A stretch of 6,081 nucleotides of DNA from Ruminococcaceae bacterium UBA5396 (GTDB taxonomy: Bacteria; Bacillota; Clostridia; Oscillospirales; Acutalibacteraceae): NCBI GenBank assembly GCA_002410715.1, contig DHOG01000125.1, positions 1 to 6,081 of the forward strand, read 5' to 3'. Position 1 is the stretch's first letter. Every line of letters starts with the position of its first letter. The notes beneath the pieces are model-generated. The model was not told where the DNA came from, searched no databases, and was given only the letters and a program-made list of their open reading frames with translations. The position numbers were made by a program, and so were the translations under genes. Positions 1 through 6,081 of this stretch are shown piece by piece.

Positions 1-37
1 TCATTGTACACTATACAAAATATGAAGTAGTAGGTGG

Positions 38-1966
38 TTAATTTTTTTCCGAAACCTCACGGCAGACACGGGACAGGAATTCATCAAGCGGCATTACTCC
101 GAGGTCACCCTCTTTACGGGAGCGAACCGATACCGTACCTTCCTGCGCTTCGCGTTCGCCTATTACAAGCATATAAGGTACCTTTTGCATCTGTGCCTCG
201 CGGATTTTATAGCCCACCTTTTCGTTCCTCACATCAATTTCTGTGCGTAGCCCTGAGGCACGTAATTTTTCAGCGACAGCCTGAACCGTTTCTGTCTGCT
301 TCTCTGAAATAGGTAGCACACGCACCTGCTCGGGCGCAAGCCACAGCGGCAGAGCCCCTGCATATTTTTCAAGAAGCAGTGCAAGTGTGCGCTCATAACA
401 TCCGATGGATGTGCGGTGGATGACATAGGGGAACTTCTTCTGTCCGTCCGCGTCGACATATTCCATGCCGAACCGCTCGGCAAGCTGGAAGTCAATCTGA
501 ATTGTAATCAGCGTATCCTCCTTGCCGTGCACATTTTTAATCTGTATATCGAGTTTGGGACCATAAAAGGCGGCCTCACCGTCGGCTTCGGTATAATCAA
601 TCTTCAAATCATTCAGAATTTCGCGCATACGGCCTTGCACTTCTTCCCATTGTTTCTCTGATCCGATATACTTTTCTCTGTTGTTCGGATCCCATTTTGA
701 GAAGCGATAGGATACATCATCATCCAGCCCGAGTGTTTTGAGCATAAATACAGCAAGGTCGACACACCCGCGGAATTCATCTTCAAGCTGGTCGGGACGA
801 CAAGCAATATGCCCTTCTGAAATGGTGAACTGTCGCACACGAATCAGACCGTGCATCTCTCCGCTGTCCTCGTTGCGGAACAGTGTAGAGGTCTCATTCA
901 GACGCATGGGCAGCTCTTTGTAGGAACGCATGCGGCTTAAATACACCTGGAACTGGAAGGGGCATGTCATGGGACGAAGTGCGAATACCTCGTTATCCTT
1001 TTCGGGATCCCCAAGAACAAACATACCTTCACGGTAATGATCCCAGTGACCTGAAATTTTATAAAGATCACTCTTTGCCATAAACGGCGTTTTGGTGAGC
1101 AGATAACCTCTTTTTTCCTCCTCATCCTCGACAAACCGCTGCAAAAGCTGGATTACACGCGCGCCCTTTGGCATAAGGATGGGCAGACCCTGTCCGATAT
1201 AATCCACTGTTGTGAAATATTCAAGTTCGCGCCCGATTTTATTATGATCGCGCTTCTTTGCTTCCTCCAGCTTGGCAAGATGCTGTTCCAGCTCGCTTGA
1301 TTTTGGGAATGCAACGCCGTAAATACGCTGCAGCATCTTTTTGCTGGAATCACCGCGCCAATATGCGCCGGTTACACTCAGCAGCTTGAATGCTTTTACT
1401 CTTCCGGTATCAGGAAGGTGAGGACCTGCACACAAGTCGGTAAATTCCCCCTGTTTATAGAAAGAAAGCTCTGCATCTTCGGGCAGGTCGGTGATTAGCT
1501 CGACCTTATACGGCTCTGCTTGCATAAAATCGACCGCTTCGGCTCTCGGAAGGGTAAAACACTCGAGCACCAATGACTCCTTGACAATCTTCTTCATCTC
1601 GGCTTCAATTTTAGCCAGATCATCGACCGTAAAAGGCACAACCGTATCAAAATCATAATAAAAACCACTGTCAATCGCCGGACCGATTGCAAGCATGGTG
1701 TCGGGATACAGGCGCTTCACCGCCTGCGCCATGATGTGGGATGCCGTGTGCCAAAATGCTTTTTTTCCGTCAACACTGTCGAAAGTCAAAATTTCAACTG
1801 TGCAATCCGCTGTGAGCGGTGTACGCAGATCTACAACCTTGCCGTCCACCTTGGCGGCGCAAGCCGATCTATACAGTCCCATCGAAATATCACGGCAGAG
1901 CGAATCCACTGTGGTGTTTTTCGCCACCTCTCGGATATCGCCGCCTTTTAATGTAATGTTCAGCAT
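38..1966 (-). CDS. thrS: Threonine--tRNA ligase (ThrRS), complete, 642 aa
   Basis: This class II aminoacyl-tRNA synthetase charges tRNA-Thr with threonine in the cytoplasm and removes mischarged serine. An N-terminal TGS domain (about residues 1-62) is followed by the editing domain with HTASH (H73, H77) and CAGPH (C179, H183), the four residues expected of the Ser-tRNA-Thr editing site. The catalytic core has motif 2 around R364 (FRNEDSGEMHG) and motif 3 around R526 (HRTSIGCYERTLALLLEKY). The active-site zinc ligands are C335, H386 and H517. The C-terminal anticodon-binding domain carries RNEKVGYKIREAQ (580-592). The length equals that of E. coli ThrRS. The ATG at 1966 is chosen because the TGS domain starts there and AAAGGA lies 8 nt upstream; the frame stays open for 52 more codons, but those run through the T-box leader and terminator. 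MTCPFQFQ and HRTSIGCYER are the clostridial-type versions of these motifs. Nothing is truncated. No terminator is visible in the 37 bases beyond the stop. Confidence 0.98.
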   Translation of the reverse strand: MLNITLKGGDIREVAKNTTVDSLCRDISMGLYRSACAAKVDGKVVDLRTPLTADCTVEILTFDSVDGKKAFWHTASHIMAQAVKRLYPDTMLAIGPAIDSGFYYDFDTVVPFTVDDLAKIEAEMKKIVKESLVLECFTLPRAEAVDFMQAEPYKVELITDLPEDAELSFYKQGEFTDLCAGPHLPDTGRVKAFKLLSVTGAYWRGDSSKKMLQRIYGVAFPKSSELEQHLAKLEEAKKRDHNKIGRELEYFTTVDYIGQGLPILMPKGARVIQLLQRFVEDEEEKRGYLLTKTPFMAKSDLYKISGHWDHYREGMFVLGDPEKDNEVFALRPMTCPFQFQVYLSRMRSYKELPMRLNETSTLFRNEDSGEMHGLIRVRQFTISEGHIACRPDQLEDEFRGCVDLAVFMLKTLGLDDDVSYRFSKWDPNNREKYIGSEKQWEEVQGRMREILNDLKIDYTEADGEAAFYGPKLDIQIKNVHGKEDTLITIQIDFQLAERFGMEYVDADGQKKFPYVIHRTSIGCYERTLALLLEKYAGALPLWLAPEQVRVLPISEKQTETVQAVAEKLRASGLRTEIDVRNEKVGYKIREAQMQKVPYMLVIGEREAQEGTVSVRSRKEGDLGVMPLDEFLSRVCREVSEKN

Positions 1967-1974
1967 AAAATCAT

Positions 1975-1980
1975 TCCTTT
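1975..1980 (-). promoter_or_regulatory. thrS ribosome binding site (AAAGGA)
   Basis: On the minus strand AAAGGA is followed by an 8-nt spacer and the ATG at 1966. It lies 17 nt beyond the terminator T-run, so it is translated only from transcripts that pass the T-box. It settles the thrS start against the longer open frame. Confidence 0.85.
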
Positions 1981-1996
1981 CAAATCGGTTAAATAC

Positions 1997-2026
1997 AAAA
2001 AGCCCCGTCCCATAAAGGGACGGGGC
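1997..2026 (-). terminator. Intrinsic terminator of the thrS T-box leader
   Basis: On the minus strand, GCCCCGTCCC (2026-2017) pairs perfectly with GGGACGGGGC (2011-2002) around a 5-nt TTTAT loop. TTTTT (2001-1997) follows directly, then GTATTT. The 10-bp GC-rich stem plus T-run is a textbook rho-independent terminator. It lies 31 nt before the thrS ATG, so it must be the premature-termination arm of the leader. Its 5' half is shared with the 3' half of the antiterminator, making the two folds mutually exclusive. Confidence 0.95.
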
Positions 2027-2055
2027 GATATAGCCGCCGCGTGGTTCCACCCTTC
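2014..2055 (-). promoter_or_regulatory. T-box antiterminator with UGGAACC bulge
   Basis: Minus-strand reading: GAAGGG (2055-2050) pairs with CCCTTT (2019-2014) to form helix A1, including one G-U. TGGAACC (2049-2043) is the 7-nt bulge. ACGCGGCG (2042-2035) pairs with CGCCCCGT (2027-2020) as helix A2, with one C-C mismatch and loop GCTATAT. This is the canonical T-box arrangement, in which UGGN of the bulge binds the free NCCA end of uncharged tRNA. UGGA would fit a tRNA ending in UCCA, implying a U discriminator base on the partner tRNA-Thr (inference). Bases 2014-2026 are also part of the terminator hairpin. Confidence 0.92.
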
Positions 2056-2294
2056 CTTCGCGAAACTCTGAAAAATAACAGCTTCGCCTTTGAAGCGACA
2101 TATAACGGTGTCGAACCGGCACACCTTTTGCGTTCAGGTCAAACCATCCAGCCTTTCGGTGCGCACTCCGGGGCGGTAGCGTTTTCGTTCATCCCTGCGC
2201 CGCTCTCAGCCTGTCTTCATTAAAAGAATCGGCGGCGCTCTCTTGTCGGGCGTTGCGAAAGCCTTCCCCATCAATGTTTTTTCTTATTGAGTCC

Positions 2295-2323
2295 ATGCTA
2301 TCACTGTTCATTTTAATTGTCAA
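2295..2323 (-). promoter_or_regulatory. Sigma-A-type promoter of the thrS leader
   Basis: On the minus strand a perfect -35 TTGACA (2323-2318) is separated by exactly 17 bp from -10 TAGCAT (2300-2295, 4 of 6 to consensus). Transcription would start near 2288, just before the T-box stem I, giving a leader of about 322 nt. The placement between the valS stop and the T-box supports it. It gives thrS a promoter independent of valS. Confidence 0.8.
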
Positions 2324-2390
2324 GTAGATTGTACCCATATAATTTATGGTAGATTTCCATGCCAAAAACTTAAAAGCAACAGATGATTGA

Positions 2391-5048
2391 TTAATTTAGT
2401 AATGCAGCTAAACTTTGTTCCAACAGTGTCAGCTTTTCTTTCAGCCTGGCAGCATTTTCGCGTGCAGTCTCGACTACGTTGGCTGGTGCTTTAGATGTGA
2501 ATGCTTGGTTGTTCAGCCTTGCCATCACGCCGTCCAGCTGTTTTTGTACGCTCTCTTTTTCCCTTGTCAGGCGGGCGGCTTCGGCTTTCTTGTCCACCAG
2601 CTCATCCATCGGAATTTTTATGGTCGCGTCGGCGGTAACAATGCTGATTGCATCCTCCAAAGCGAAGTGCTCTCCTACATTGACCGACGATGCCCATGCA
2701 AGCCGCTCAAAGAAAATTGTTCCCCGCTCGAATGTTGATTTGAACGCAGTTTCGATATATACAGGGGCTTTTCTGGACGGCGGAACATTCATTTCAGCGC
2801 GGCGGTTCCGAATGGCGCGGATGGCGTCCATAATACGCTCCATTTCCTTTTCCTCGGATGGGAAGTGCAGAGACTCATCATACACCGGCCATGCGGATTT
2901 CATCATGGTCTCGCCCTCATGGGGGATTGTCTGCCAGATCTCTTCGGTAATAAACGGCATAAACGGATGCAGAAGTTTCAGCATGCCGGTCATGACATGA
3001 ACCAAAACCTGACGAGCCTCCCCGGCATTATCTCCCTGCAGACGTGTTTTGCAAAGCTCGATATACCAGTCGCAGAAATTATCCCAGATGAAGTCATATA
3101 GCTTTTGCACTGCAATACCAAGCTCGAATTTCTCAAGATTTTCTGTAACTTCGGCGACCAGCGAATTAAAGCGCGAAATGATCCATTTGTCTTCAAGTTC
3201 GAGTGTTTCCGGCAACCGGAGTTCCACAGTATGATCCCCGATATTCATGAGTATAAACCGCGCTGCATTCCATATCTTATTGGCAAAGTTGCGCGATGCT
3301 TCCACTTTCTCATCAGTGAAACGCATGTCATTTCCGGGGCTGTTGCCGGTTGCCAGGGTAAAGCGAAGGGCATCCGCACCATATTTCTCTATGATTTCAA
3401 TTGGATCAATGCCGTTCCCCAGTGATTTGGACATTTTACGCCCCTGGGCATCTCTTACAAGACCGTGGATAAACACGGTGTCAAACGGTACTTTACCCGT
3501 ATGCTCAATCCCTGAGAACATCATACGGACAACCCAGAAAAAGATGATGTCATATCCGGTAACCAATGTATTTGTGGGATAGAAGTATTCCAGCTCAGGC
3601 GTCTTGTCCGGCCAGCCCATGGTCGAAAACGGCCATAAAGCAGATGAAAACCAGGTGTCAAGCGTATCCTCGTCCTGATGCAGGTGTGTGCTGCCGCACT
3701 TCGTGCAGGCCAACGGTTCCTCTCGGCATACAATCGCTTCACCGCAGTCGGCGCAATACCATGCGGGAATTCGATGCCCCCACCACAATTGACGAGATAT
3801 ACACCAATCGCGTATATTCTCAAGCCAGTGGAAATAAATCTTGTCAAACCGCTCAGGTACAAAACGGGTGTCGCCTTTCCTCACTGCTTGGATTGCAGGC
3901 TCGGCCAGCGGTTGCATTTTCACAAACCACTGCAAAGAAACCCGCGGTTCGATTACAGTCCGACAGCGATAGCATGAACCAACATTGTGCTTCATTGGCT
4001 CGGTTTTGACAAGTAATCCCTGCTCCTCAAGGTCTTTGACAATCGCCTTGCGGCATTCCATTATGGTCATGCCCTGATACTTGCCGGCGAGCTCATTCAT
4101 AATACCGCTTTCGTCTACGACGGTGACAACAGGCAGATCATGCCGCAGCCCAACCTCAAAGTCATTTGGATCATGGGCAGGTGTAATCTTTACTACGCCC
4201 GTACCAAAGTCCATCTCAACATAGGAATCGGCAACCACGGGGATTTCTTTGTTTACGATCGGAAGAATCACATTCTTGCCAATGAAAGAAGCATACCTCT
4301 CATCATCGGGGTGAACAGCAACAGCGGTATCGCCCAGCATGGTTTCGGGGCGGGTTGTTGCAAGCTCTAGATACCCGGAGCCGTCCGCCAGCGGATAACG
4401 CAAATGATAGAATGCCGCATCCTTTTCCTCAAACTCCACCTCGGCATCGGAAATAGATGTGTGACAATGGGTACACCAGTTAATAATTCGCTCCCCGCGA
4501 TAAATTAGCCCCTTTTCATACAGGCGCACAAACACTTCACGTACAGCACGCGAACATCCCTCATCCAACGTAAAGCGTTCCCGCTCCCAATCGCAGGAGG
4601 AACCCAATTTTTTAAGTTGGTTGATGATACGGCTGCCGTAGTTTTCCTTCCATGCCCATGCACGTTCAAGAAAATCGTCACGGCCGATATCCTCTTTGCT
4701 AACGCCCTCTTTCGCCATTGCCTCAACGATCTTGGCCTCTGTTGCAATGGAAGCATGGTCGGTGCCGGGCATCCACAGCGCTTCAAATCCCTGCATCCGT
4801 CTCCAGCGAATCAGGATATCCTGCAAAGTATTGTCAAGGGCGTGCCCCATGTGAAGCTGACCGGTAATGTTGGGGGGAGGTATAACAATTGTATATGACT
4901 TTTTATCCGGGTCGGGCTTTGCAGAGCTTATCCCGTGAGGTTCAGCATGAAAATAGCCACCCTCTTCCCAAAAACGGTAGATCTGCTCTTCCACCTCGCC
5001 CGGTTCATAGGTTTTTGCAAGCTGCTTTTGTGTTCCTGTATCCGCCAT
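2391..5048 (-). CDS. valS: Valine--tRNA ligase (ValRS), complete, 885 aa
   Basis: This class Ia aminoacyl-tRNA synthetase charges tRNA-Val in the cytoplasm and hydrolyses mischarged Thr-tRNA-Val. The Rossmann catalytic domain carries HMGH (66-69, the HIGH motif) after PPPNITGQL, and KMSKS at 538-542. The CP1 editing insertion (about 200-360) includes [17 protein letters not shown] (231-247) and [10 protein letters not shown] (291-300). Cysteine pairs C192/C195 with C359/C362, and C432/C435 with C448/C451, look like two zinc sites. [13 protein letters not shown] (151-163) is ValRS-like, distinguishing it from IleRS and LeuRS. The anticodon-binding helical domain spans about 620-770. A charged coiled-coil C-terminal arm (about 815-885) with [14 protein letters not shown] is typical of ValRS. 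The length is close to B. subtilis ValRS. GAGGT ends 6 nt before the ATG. The stop lies 67 bases before the thrS promoter, with no strong terminator between. Confidence 0.98.
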   Translation of the reverse strand: MADTGTQKQLAKTYEPGEVEEQIYRFWEEGGYFHAEPHGISSAKPDPDKKSYTIVIPPPNITGQLHMGHALDNTLQDILIRWRRMQGFEALWMPGTDHASIATEAKIVEAMAKEGVSKEDIGRDDFLERAWAWKENYGSRIINQLKKLGSSCDWERERFTLDEGCSRAVREVFVRLYEKGLIYRGERIINWCTHCHTSISDAEVEFEEKDAAFYHLRYPLADGSGYLELATTRPETMLGDTAVAVHPDDERYASFIGKNVILPIVNKEIPVVADSYVEMDFGTGVVKITPAHDPNDFEVGLRHDLPVVTVVDESGIMNELAGKYQGMTIMECRKAIVKDLEEQGLLVKTEPMKHNVGSCYRCRTVIEPRVSLQWFVKMQPLAEPAIQAVRKGDTRFVPERFDKIYFHWLENIRDWCISRQLWWGHRIPAWYCADCGEAIVCREEPLACTKCGSTHLHQDEDTLDTWFSSALWPFSTMGWPDKTPELEYFYPTNTLVTGYDIIFFWVVRMMFSGIEHTGKVPFDTVFIHGLVRDAQGRKMSKSLGNGIDPIEIIEKYGADALRFTLATGNSPGNDMRFTDEKVEASRNFANKIWNAARFILMNIGDHTVELRLPETLELEDKWIISRFNSLVAEVTENLEKFELGIAVQKLYDFIWDNFCDWYIELCKTRLQGDNAGEARQVLVHVMTGMLKLLHPFMPFITEEIWQTIPHEGETMMKSAWPVYDESLHFPSEEKEMERIMDAIRAIRNRRAEMNVPPSRKAPVYIETAFKSTFERGTIFFERLAWASSVNVGEHFALEDAISIVTADATIKIPMDELVDKKAEAARLTREKESVQKQLDGVMARLNNQAFTSKAPANVVETARENAARLKEKLTLLEQSLAALLN

Positions 5049-5054
5049 GATATT

Positions 5055-5059
5055 ACCTC
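5055..5059 (-). promoter_or_regulatory. valS ribosome binding site (GAGGT)
   Basis: Minus-strand GAGGT lies 6 nt before the ATG at 5048. It supports this start. Just upstream (5066-5079) is a 5-bp inverted repeat CGGTA/TACCG with a 4-nt loop in the predicted 5' untranslated region; it does not cover the SD. Confidence 0.75.
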
Positions 5060-5104
5060 GACTTTCGGTATGACTACCGTATTATTTTATTATTTGTACT
5101 AATA

Positions 5105-5133
5105 ATGATATCATAAGCAAATATTTTCCGCAA
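5105..5133 (-). promoter_or_regulatory. Candidate valS promoter (weak)
   Basis: On the minus strand TTGCGG (5133-5128) stands 17 bp before TATCAT (5110-5105, 5 of 6 to the -10 consensus). The -35 is poor (3 of 6). A rival pair, TTGAAA (5142-5137) with TATGAT (5115-5110), has a better -35 but a 21-bp spacer. The region is AT-rich and some promoter must lie here, since pyrC is divergent, but the exact site is uncertain. The -10 overlaps a perfect 10-bp palindrome, ATGATATCAT (5105-5114). Confidence 0.35.
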
Positions 5134-5200
5134 GATTTTCAAACGGAGATGCGAAACACATATTCACAGAATAGTCTGGCTCACCATTTACATAAATAGG

Positions 5201-5230
5201 TTGTCATAAAATCACCTTTCATGTTATAAT
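5201..5230 (+). promoter_or_regulatory. pyrC promoter with extended -10
   Basis: -35 TTGTCA (5201-5206, 5 of 6) and a perfect -10 TATAAT (5225-5230) are separated by 18 bp. TG at 5222-5223 gives the extended -10 form TGnTATAAT. Transcription should start near 5237, leaving a leader of about 48 nt. That leader has no terminator hairpin, so PyrR-type attenuation is not evident here. Confidence 0.82.
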
Positions 5231-5284
5231 TAAAAACCAAAATATTGTACTGTTACCGCTATGTTCTGATAAGGAAGTGAACGG

Positions 5285-6064
5285 ATGGATAAGCTGCTGA
5301 TTAAAGGAGCAAAGGTAATAGACCCTGCAAACGGTCTTGATGATATTCTGGATTTATTGATAATAGACGGCAGGATTGCAAAGCTTGCTCCTAATCTGAA
5401 GGTTGAGGATGCAGAAATAATTCAAGCGGTCGGGTTGGTATGCGCACCCGGTCTTGTTGATATGCATGTGCATCTGCGTGATCCCGGACAAACCCAAAAG
5501 GAAGATATTGAGTCAGGGTGTTGTGCCGCCGCCGCGGGCGGTGTAACTTCGATTGCGTGTATGCCGAATACAACACCCGTGTGTGATAAACCCGAGATAA
5601 TCAAGGATATATTAACAAGGTCAAAATCTGCGCCCGCCCGCTTATACCCGGTTGCGGCTGTTACAAAATCCCTTGGCGGAACTGAACTAACCAACTTTCA
5701 AGAGCTGAAAAAATCATTTGCTGTTGCGGTTTCTGATGACGGCCGTCCGGTTTTGACTGCGGGTTTGATGATGGAAGCCATGCAAAAGGCGGCCGAAATC
5801 GGGCTTAGGGTTCTTTCACACTGTGAAGAGCTTTCACTGGTGCGCGGGGGGGTTATGAACAGCGGTGAAGTATCTGAACTACTGGGCGTACCCGGTATTA
5901 CCCGTGCAGCAGAGGATGTGGGAACTGCAAGAGATATTGTAATCGCTGCTTCAACAGGCCTTCCGGTTCATATATGTCATATTAGCACCCGTGGTAGTGT
6001 TGCGATGCTGAGGGAAGCTAGAAAGCGCGGAATTCCGGTAACCGGTGAGACAGCGCCCCACTAA
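5285..6064 (+). CDS. pyrC: Dihydroorotase, type I, N-terminal 259 aa only (interrupted)
   Basis: Dihydroorotase closes carbamoyl-aspartate to dihydroorotate, the third step of de novo pyrimidine synthesis, in the cytoplasm. The N-terminal beta part (about 1-50) is followed by the metal-binding signature DMHVHLRDPG (59-68; H61 and H63 are zinc ligands, R65 likely binds substrate), MPNTTP (93-98), SDDGRP (150-155, D151 probably the metal-bridging Asp), SHCEE (178-182, H179) and HICHIST (229-235, H232). The frame then reaches GETAPH and meets TAA at 6062-6064. In the family this motif leads into about 165 more residues, including the catalytic Asp in a DHAPH-like motif; usual length is about 425-430. 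As read here the product would be inactive. The last 18-20 bases are C-rich and unlike the gene, so I infer a break at a repeat, an insertion or a contig-end artefact, not a natural gene end. AAGGA lies 9 nt before the ATG, downstream of a strong promoter. Hydantoinase or allantoinase relatives are less likely given the motif set. Confidence 0.9.
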   Translation: MDKLLIKGAKVIDPANGLDDILDLLIIDGRIAKLAPNLKVEDAEIIQAVGLVCAPGLVDMHVHLRDPGQTQKEDIESGCCAAAAGGVTSIACMPNTTPVCDKPEIIKDILTRSKSAPARLYPVAAVTKSLGGTELTNFQELKKSFAVAVSDDGRPVLTAGLMMEAMQKAAEIGLRVLSHCEELSLVRGGVMNSGEVSELLGVPGITRAAEDVGTARDIVIAASTGLPVHICHISTRGSVAMLREARKRGIPVTGETAPH

Positions 6065-6081
6065 TCTTGTCCCTGTCCCCT
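6063..6081. other. C-rich foreign-looking tract at the right edge (possible repeat or element end)
   Basis: After ...CCCCAC TA the sequence becomes ATCTTGTCCCTGTCCCCT, with TGTCCC twice in tandem. It no longer encodes dihydroorotase in any frame I can read. The compositional change coincides with the loss of homology to the expected protein. GGGGACAG-type short motifs like its reverse complement are, from memory, common around IS200-like and REP-associated transposases in Clostridia, but 18 bases are too few to identify anything. Confidence 0.3.

Larger units (their letters stand above)
1997..2288 (-). ncRNA. T-box riboswitch, threonine specific (ACC specifier), thrS leader
   Basis: This cis-acting leader senses uncharged tRNA-Thr and lets transcription continue into thrS. 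In minus-strand order, the base of stem I is GGGG (2269-2266) with CCCC (2173-2170). The specifier loop has AAGGC on the 5' side and ACGCTACCG (2182-2174) on the 3' side, with codon ACC at 2177-2175 followed by the usual purine. Above it are TTTCG/CGAAA (2260-2256/2187-2183) and CCC/GGG (2250-2248/2195-2193). Next come an AGAGAG bulge motif (2243-2238) and a perfect 7-bp distal helix GCGCCGC/GCGGCGC (2238-2232/2203-2197). A stem III candidate is GGTGT/ACACC (2125-2121/2111-2107), followed by CCGTTAT, a sequence often seen there in T-boxes. The antiterminator and terminator complete it. The helices were drawn by eye. ACC specifies Thr, matching the downstream gene. The 5' end is the predicted start site and is approximate. 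Confidence 0.93.

Noticed and set aside
4..18. Possible thrS terminator hairpin TTGTA/TACAA
   Set aside because: It has only 5 AT-rich pairs and no T-run after it on the minus strand. The window ends before anything better could be seen.
1967..2122. 52-codon N-terminal extension of the thrS frame up to an ATG at 2122
   Set aside because: It would translate the T-box stem III, antiterminator and terminator. The TGS domain begins at the ATG at 1966, which has a good SD, and the extra residues resemble no ThrRS.
2101..2125. tRNA T-arm-like string GGTTCGA on the minus strand
   Set aside because: Only 3 bp flank the TTCGA loop and no acceptor, D or anticodon arm can be built. It lies in the loop of T-box stem III.
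2479..3000. Longer plus-strand open frames antisense to valS (for example 2479-3000 and 3566-4009)
   Set aside because: They lie wholly inside the strongly supported valS frame, show no recognisable domains and lack good SD sequences. They are shadows of valS.
5231..5284. PyrR-type attenuator or riboswitch in the pyrC leader
   Set aside because: The predicted leader is about 48 nt and contains no terminator hairpin or T-run.

Overview
The window looks like a piece of a Firmicutes chromosome, most likely class Clostridia. Three things point there: a complete T-box riboswitch in front of thrS, a threonyl-tRNA synthetase of the clostridial sequence type (MTCPFQFQ and HRTSIGCYER in place of the commoner MNCPGH and HR..LGS.ER forms), and SD-led genes with consensus sigma-A-type promoters. 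Base composition is moderate. Genus cannot be told from this sequence. The odd length and the interrupted gene at the right edge suggest the window may be a whole contig.

Layout, left to right. Positions 1-37 are the short downstream flank of thrS, with no convincing terminator. thrS (38-1966, minus) encodes a full-length 642-residue threonyl-tRNA synthetase. Positions 1967-2323 hold its control region: a TTGACA/17 bp/TAGCAT promoter followed by a leader of about 320 nt that folds as a T-box. A stem I with an ACC (Thr) specifier, a UGGAACC T-box bulge, an antiterminator and an overlapping 10-bp intrinsic terminator can all be traced base by base. valS (2391-5048, minus) encodes a full-length 885-residue valyl-tRNA synthetase; no T-box lies in front of it. 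Positions 5049-5284 are a divergent intergenic region with an excellent extended -10 promoter for pyrC on the plus strand and a much weaker candidate for valS. pyrC (5285-6064, plus) encodes the first 259 residues of a type I dihydroorotase and stops abruptly inside a conserved motif, at a C-rich tract that runs to the window edge.

How the genes work together. valS and thrS are co-oriented translation genes. thrS has its own promoter and its expression is predicted to rise when uncharged tRNA-Thr accumulates. No strong terminator separates valS from thrS, so transcripts from valS may also reach the T-box, which would still gate them. pyrC is an unrelated pyrimidine-synthesis gene read the other way.

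I found no convincing undescribed system here. The most informative points are the fully traceable Thr T-box, the interruption of pyrC at the contig edge (assembly break or mobile-element junction), and the absence of a T-box in front of valS.
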